In this document: positions 62,865 through 64,000 of the stretch, piece by piece
Position numbering within the stretch: the first letter of the stretch is position 1
Layout: every line of letters begins with the position of its first letter
Origin: Corynebacterium casei LMG S-19264
Lineage (GTDB): Bacteria; Actinomycetota; Actinomycetes; Mycobacteriales; Mycobacteriaceae
Direction of reading: 5' to 3'
DNA: 64,000 bases
Assembly: GCF_000550785.1 (NCBI RefSeq)
Contig: NZ_CP004350.1
Location: 848,009 to 912,008 of the forward strand
Translations under genes and position numbers: made by a program
The notes under the pieces: generated by a model
What the model was told of the DNA's origin: nothing
Seen by the model: the letters and a program-made list of their open reading frames with translations, nothing else
Databases searched by the model: none

Positions 62865-64000
62865 GAGGCATCCTCCGAGCTCAGATTGCGCAAGATCATG
62901 GCATCAGTAATGGCATTGACCTGCAGCCCGGAAATAGCCGGGTCGGAGATAACAATATTGGGCATATTCATCAGCGTCAGCGCGCCGGCATCAGCCATGA
63001 TGGTGCCCACGGCTTCTTCCATCAGCTGGTGGTATTCCTCCACGGACTCAGCGGTGTCAGCCGCCGCCAGCAGCTCACGAGTTTGCTCCGAGTCATAGCC
63101 CAAGTAGTAATTAGGGTTGCCAAAAAGCACGGGAATATCATGCGGCTCAACGTGCGCCACCAAGGACATTTGGTAATCCTGCGCGCCCATGACCTGGCCC
63201 AACCACACGGCCGGGAACTCGGCGGATTCGAGGCGGACATCAAAACCAATGTCCGTCAGCTGCGAATACAACAGCTCCGAGGCAGTCTGGGCATATGGCA
63301 CGGTGGGAAGCGTCAGCGTCAGCTCGGTGCCCACAACGCCAGCATCTTCCATCAGCTGCTTGGCGCGCTCGGGGTCGAATTCATAGAAGTCGTGCTCGCT
63401 AAACCACGGGTCGGTCGGTGGCACAGGCTGCCCGCCGGTATCCGCGGCCAGGCCCTCCCACAACACGTCATTCAAGGCTTCGCGGTCCACGCCGTAAGAG
63501 ACGGCTTGGCGGACCAGGGGGTCATCGAAAGGCGCTGCATTGTTGTTCATGGACAACAACACTTCGCCGTTGGTGGTGCCTACCTCAACGTTGAATTCCT
63601 CCGGCAAAGTGTTGAGCAGCTCCGGGGTTTGCATGGACCACACCACGTTGACTTGGCCGGCCTGCAGGGCATTAATGGAGCTCAGCGCATCGGGATAGTA
63701 GGAGATAGTCACATCGGACTCCGCTTGTTCACCCCAGTAGTCACGGTTGGGCTCCAACGCGATGAACTCGCCGGTTGAGAATTGCTTGAGCTGATAAGGG
63801 CCAGTGCCGACAGGTTCAGTTGCTAGCTTGTCGATGCCCCCAGGGCTCATCATTGCCCCAATCGCCGTCGACATATTCCACAACCAAGACTGTGAAGGCT
63901 GGGTGAGCGTGACCTCTAAGGTGTGCTCATCAATGGCCTCGGCGGACTCAACCGGCGCCATTTGGGAAGCAATGCCGTTGCTCCACTCATTTTGCACATA
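62861..64000 (-). CDS. ABC transporter substrate-binding protein, SBP family 5, 5' end outside window
   Basis: About 380 C-terminal residues are present; the frame is open to the window edge, so the signal peptide and N-terminal lobe lie beyond base 64000. Family 5 (peptide/nickel/opine-binding) features are EPVGTGPYQLKQFSTGEFIALEPNRDYWG and VRQAVSYGVDREALNDVLWEG. In actinobacteria the protein is normally a lipoprotein tethered outside the membrane. It is the first known gene of the operon with the two permeases and fused ATPase. The ligand, peptide or metal-chelate, cannot be told. Confidence 0.92.
   Translation of the reverse strand, partial: YVQNEWSNGIASQMAPVESAEAIDEHTLEVTLTQPSQSWLWNMSTAIGAMMSPGGIDKLATEPVGTGPYQLKQFSTGEFIALEPNRDYWGEQAESDVTISYYPDALSSINALQAGQVNVVWSMQTPELLNTLPEEFNVEVGTTNGEVLLSMNNNAAPFDDPLVRQAVSYGVDREALNDVLWEGLAADTGGQPVPPTDPWFSEHDFYEFDPERAKQLMEDAGVVGTELTLTLPTVPYAQTASELLYSQLTDIGFDVRLESAEFPAVWLGQVMGAQDYQMSLVAHVEPHDIPVLFGNPNYYLGYDSEQTRELLAAADTAESVEEYHQLMEEAVGTIMADAGALTLMNMPNIVISDPAISGLQVNAITDAMILRNLSSEDAS

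Noticed and set aside
1..64000. CRISPR arrays, tRNA or rRNA genes, insertion sequences, prophage
   Set aside because: No regularly spaced repeats, cloverleaf-like sequence with CCA-type ends, transposase motif or phage structural gene was found on reading both strands.

Overview
The window looks like a chromosomal segment of a mycolic-acid actinobacterium, most likely Corynebacterium with a mid-50s GC content. The evidence is the gene order nadD-rsfS-gpgP-degV-comEA-comEC-holA-rpsT-lepA, which matches the mycobacterial/corynebacterial core order, together with a secreted cutinase-family esterase, an MMPL transporter, a 13E12/DUF222 HNH protein and a BCCT transporter. No rRNA, tRNA, CRISPR array or complete insertion sequence was seen.

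Layout. (1) 1-7665: organic-acid module with the end of a TRAP-type permease, a small membrane protein, a FadR-type GntR regulator, a large FAD/Fe-S 2-hydroxyacid dehydrogenase, an MHS-family symporter and a PucR-type regulator. (2) 7895-13269: MMPL transporter, a fructose-type PTS gene broken by two frameshifts, and a serine/threonine-type symporter. (3) 13488-27758: a catabolic island holding every step from isobutyryl-CoA to propionyl-CoA (acyl-CoA dehydrogenase, enoyl-CoA hydratase, 3-hydroxyisobutyryl-CoA hydrolase, mmsB, mmsA), plus a thiolase, an AMP-forming acyl-CoA synthetase, MarR and two TetR regulators, and a protein acetyltransferase (Pat-type) next to an AcuC-type deacetylase. 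(4) 27816-37244: GntP-family permease, then an AbrB-like permease/RraA-like aldolase/aconitase-like operon facing a tripartite tricarboxylate transporter (tctCBA). The aconitase and tctC have both lost their 5' ends at one shared point near 33.2 kb. An aldehyde dehydrogenase follows. (5) 37415-41821: DUF222-HNH protein with a duplicated 3' tail, gluconokinase, gluconate permease and a pair of DUF202 membrane proteins. (6) 41907-56972: cutinase and the conserved housekeeping run through lepA and an M20 amidohydrolase, interrupted between holA and rpsT by an ankyrin protein, a LysE exporter and a type II restriction-modification pair. (7) 56969-64000: BCCT transporter with a 5' frameshift, two small unknown proteins, and an oligopeptide/nickel-type ABC transporter operon running off the window.

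How the genes fit together. The left 40 kb is mainly carboxylate and branched-chain acid catabolism, built from transporter/enzyme/local-regulator units. The most coherent unit is the isobutyrate/valine island: the acyl-CoA synthetase carries the lysine motif that Pat enzymes acetylate, and both the acetyltransferase and a candidate deacetylase lie in the island, so post-translational control of substrate activation is a reasonable inference. The right third is mainly housekeeping (NAD synthesis, ribosome silencing, DNA polymerase III delta, S20, EF4, DNA-uptake proteins).

Caveats. Three apparent frameshifts (PTS twice, BCCT once) and the double truncation at 33.2 kb may be real gene decay or assembly errors; the sequence alone cannot decide. 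Intergenic stretches are short (none over 300 bp); the longest, 7666-7950, holds one strong hairpin terminator and no convincing gene.
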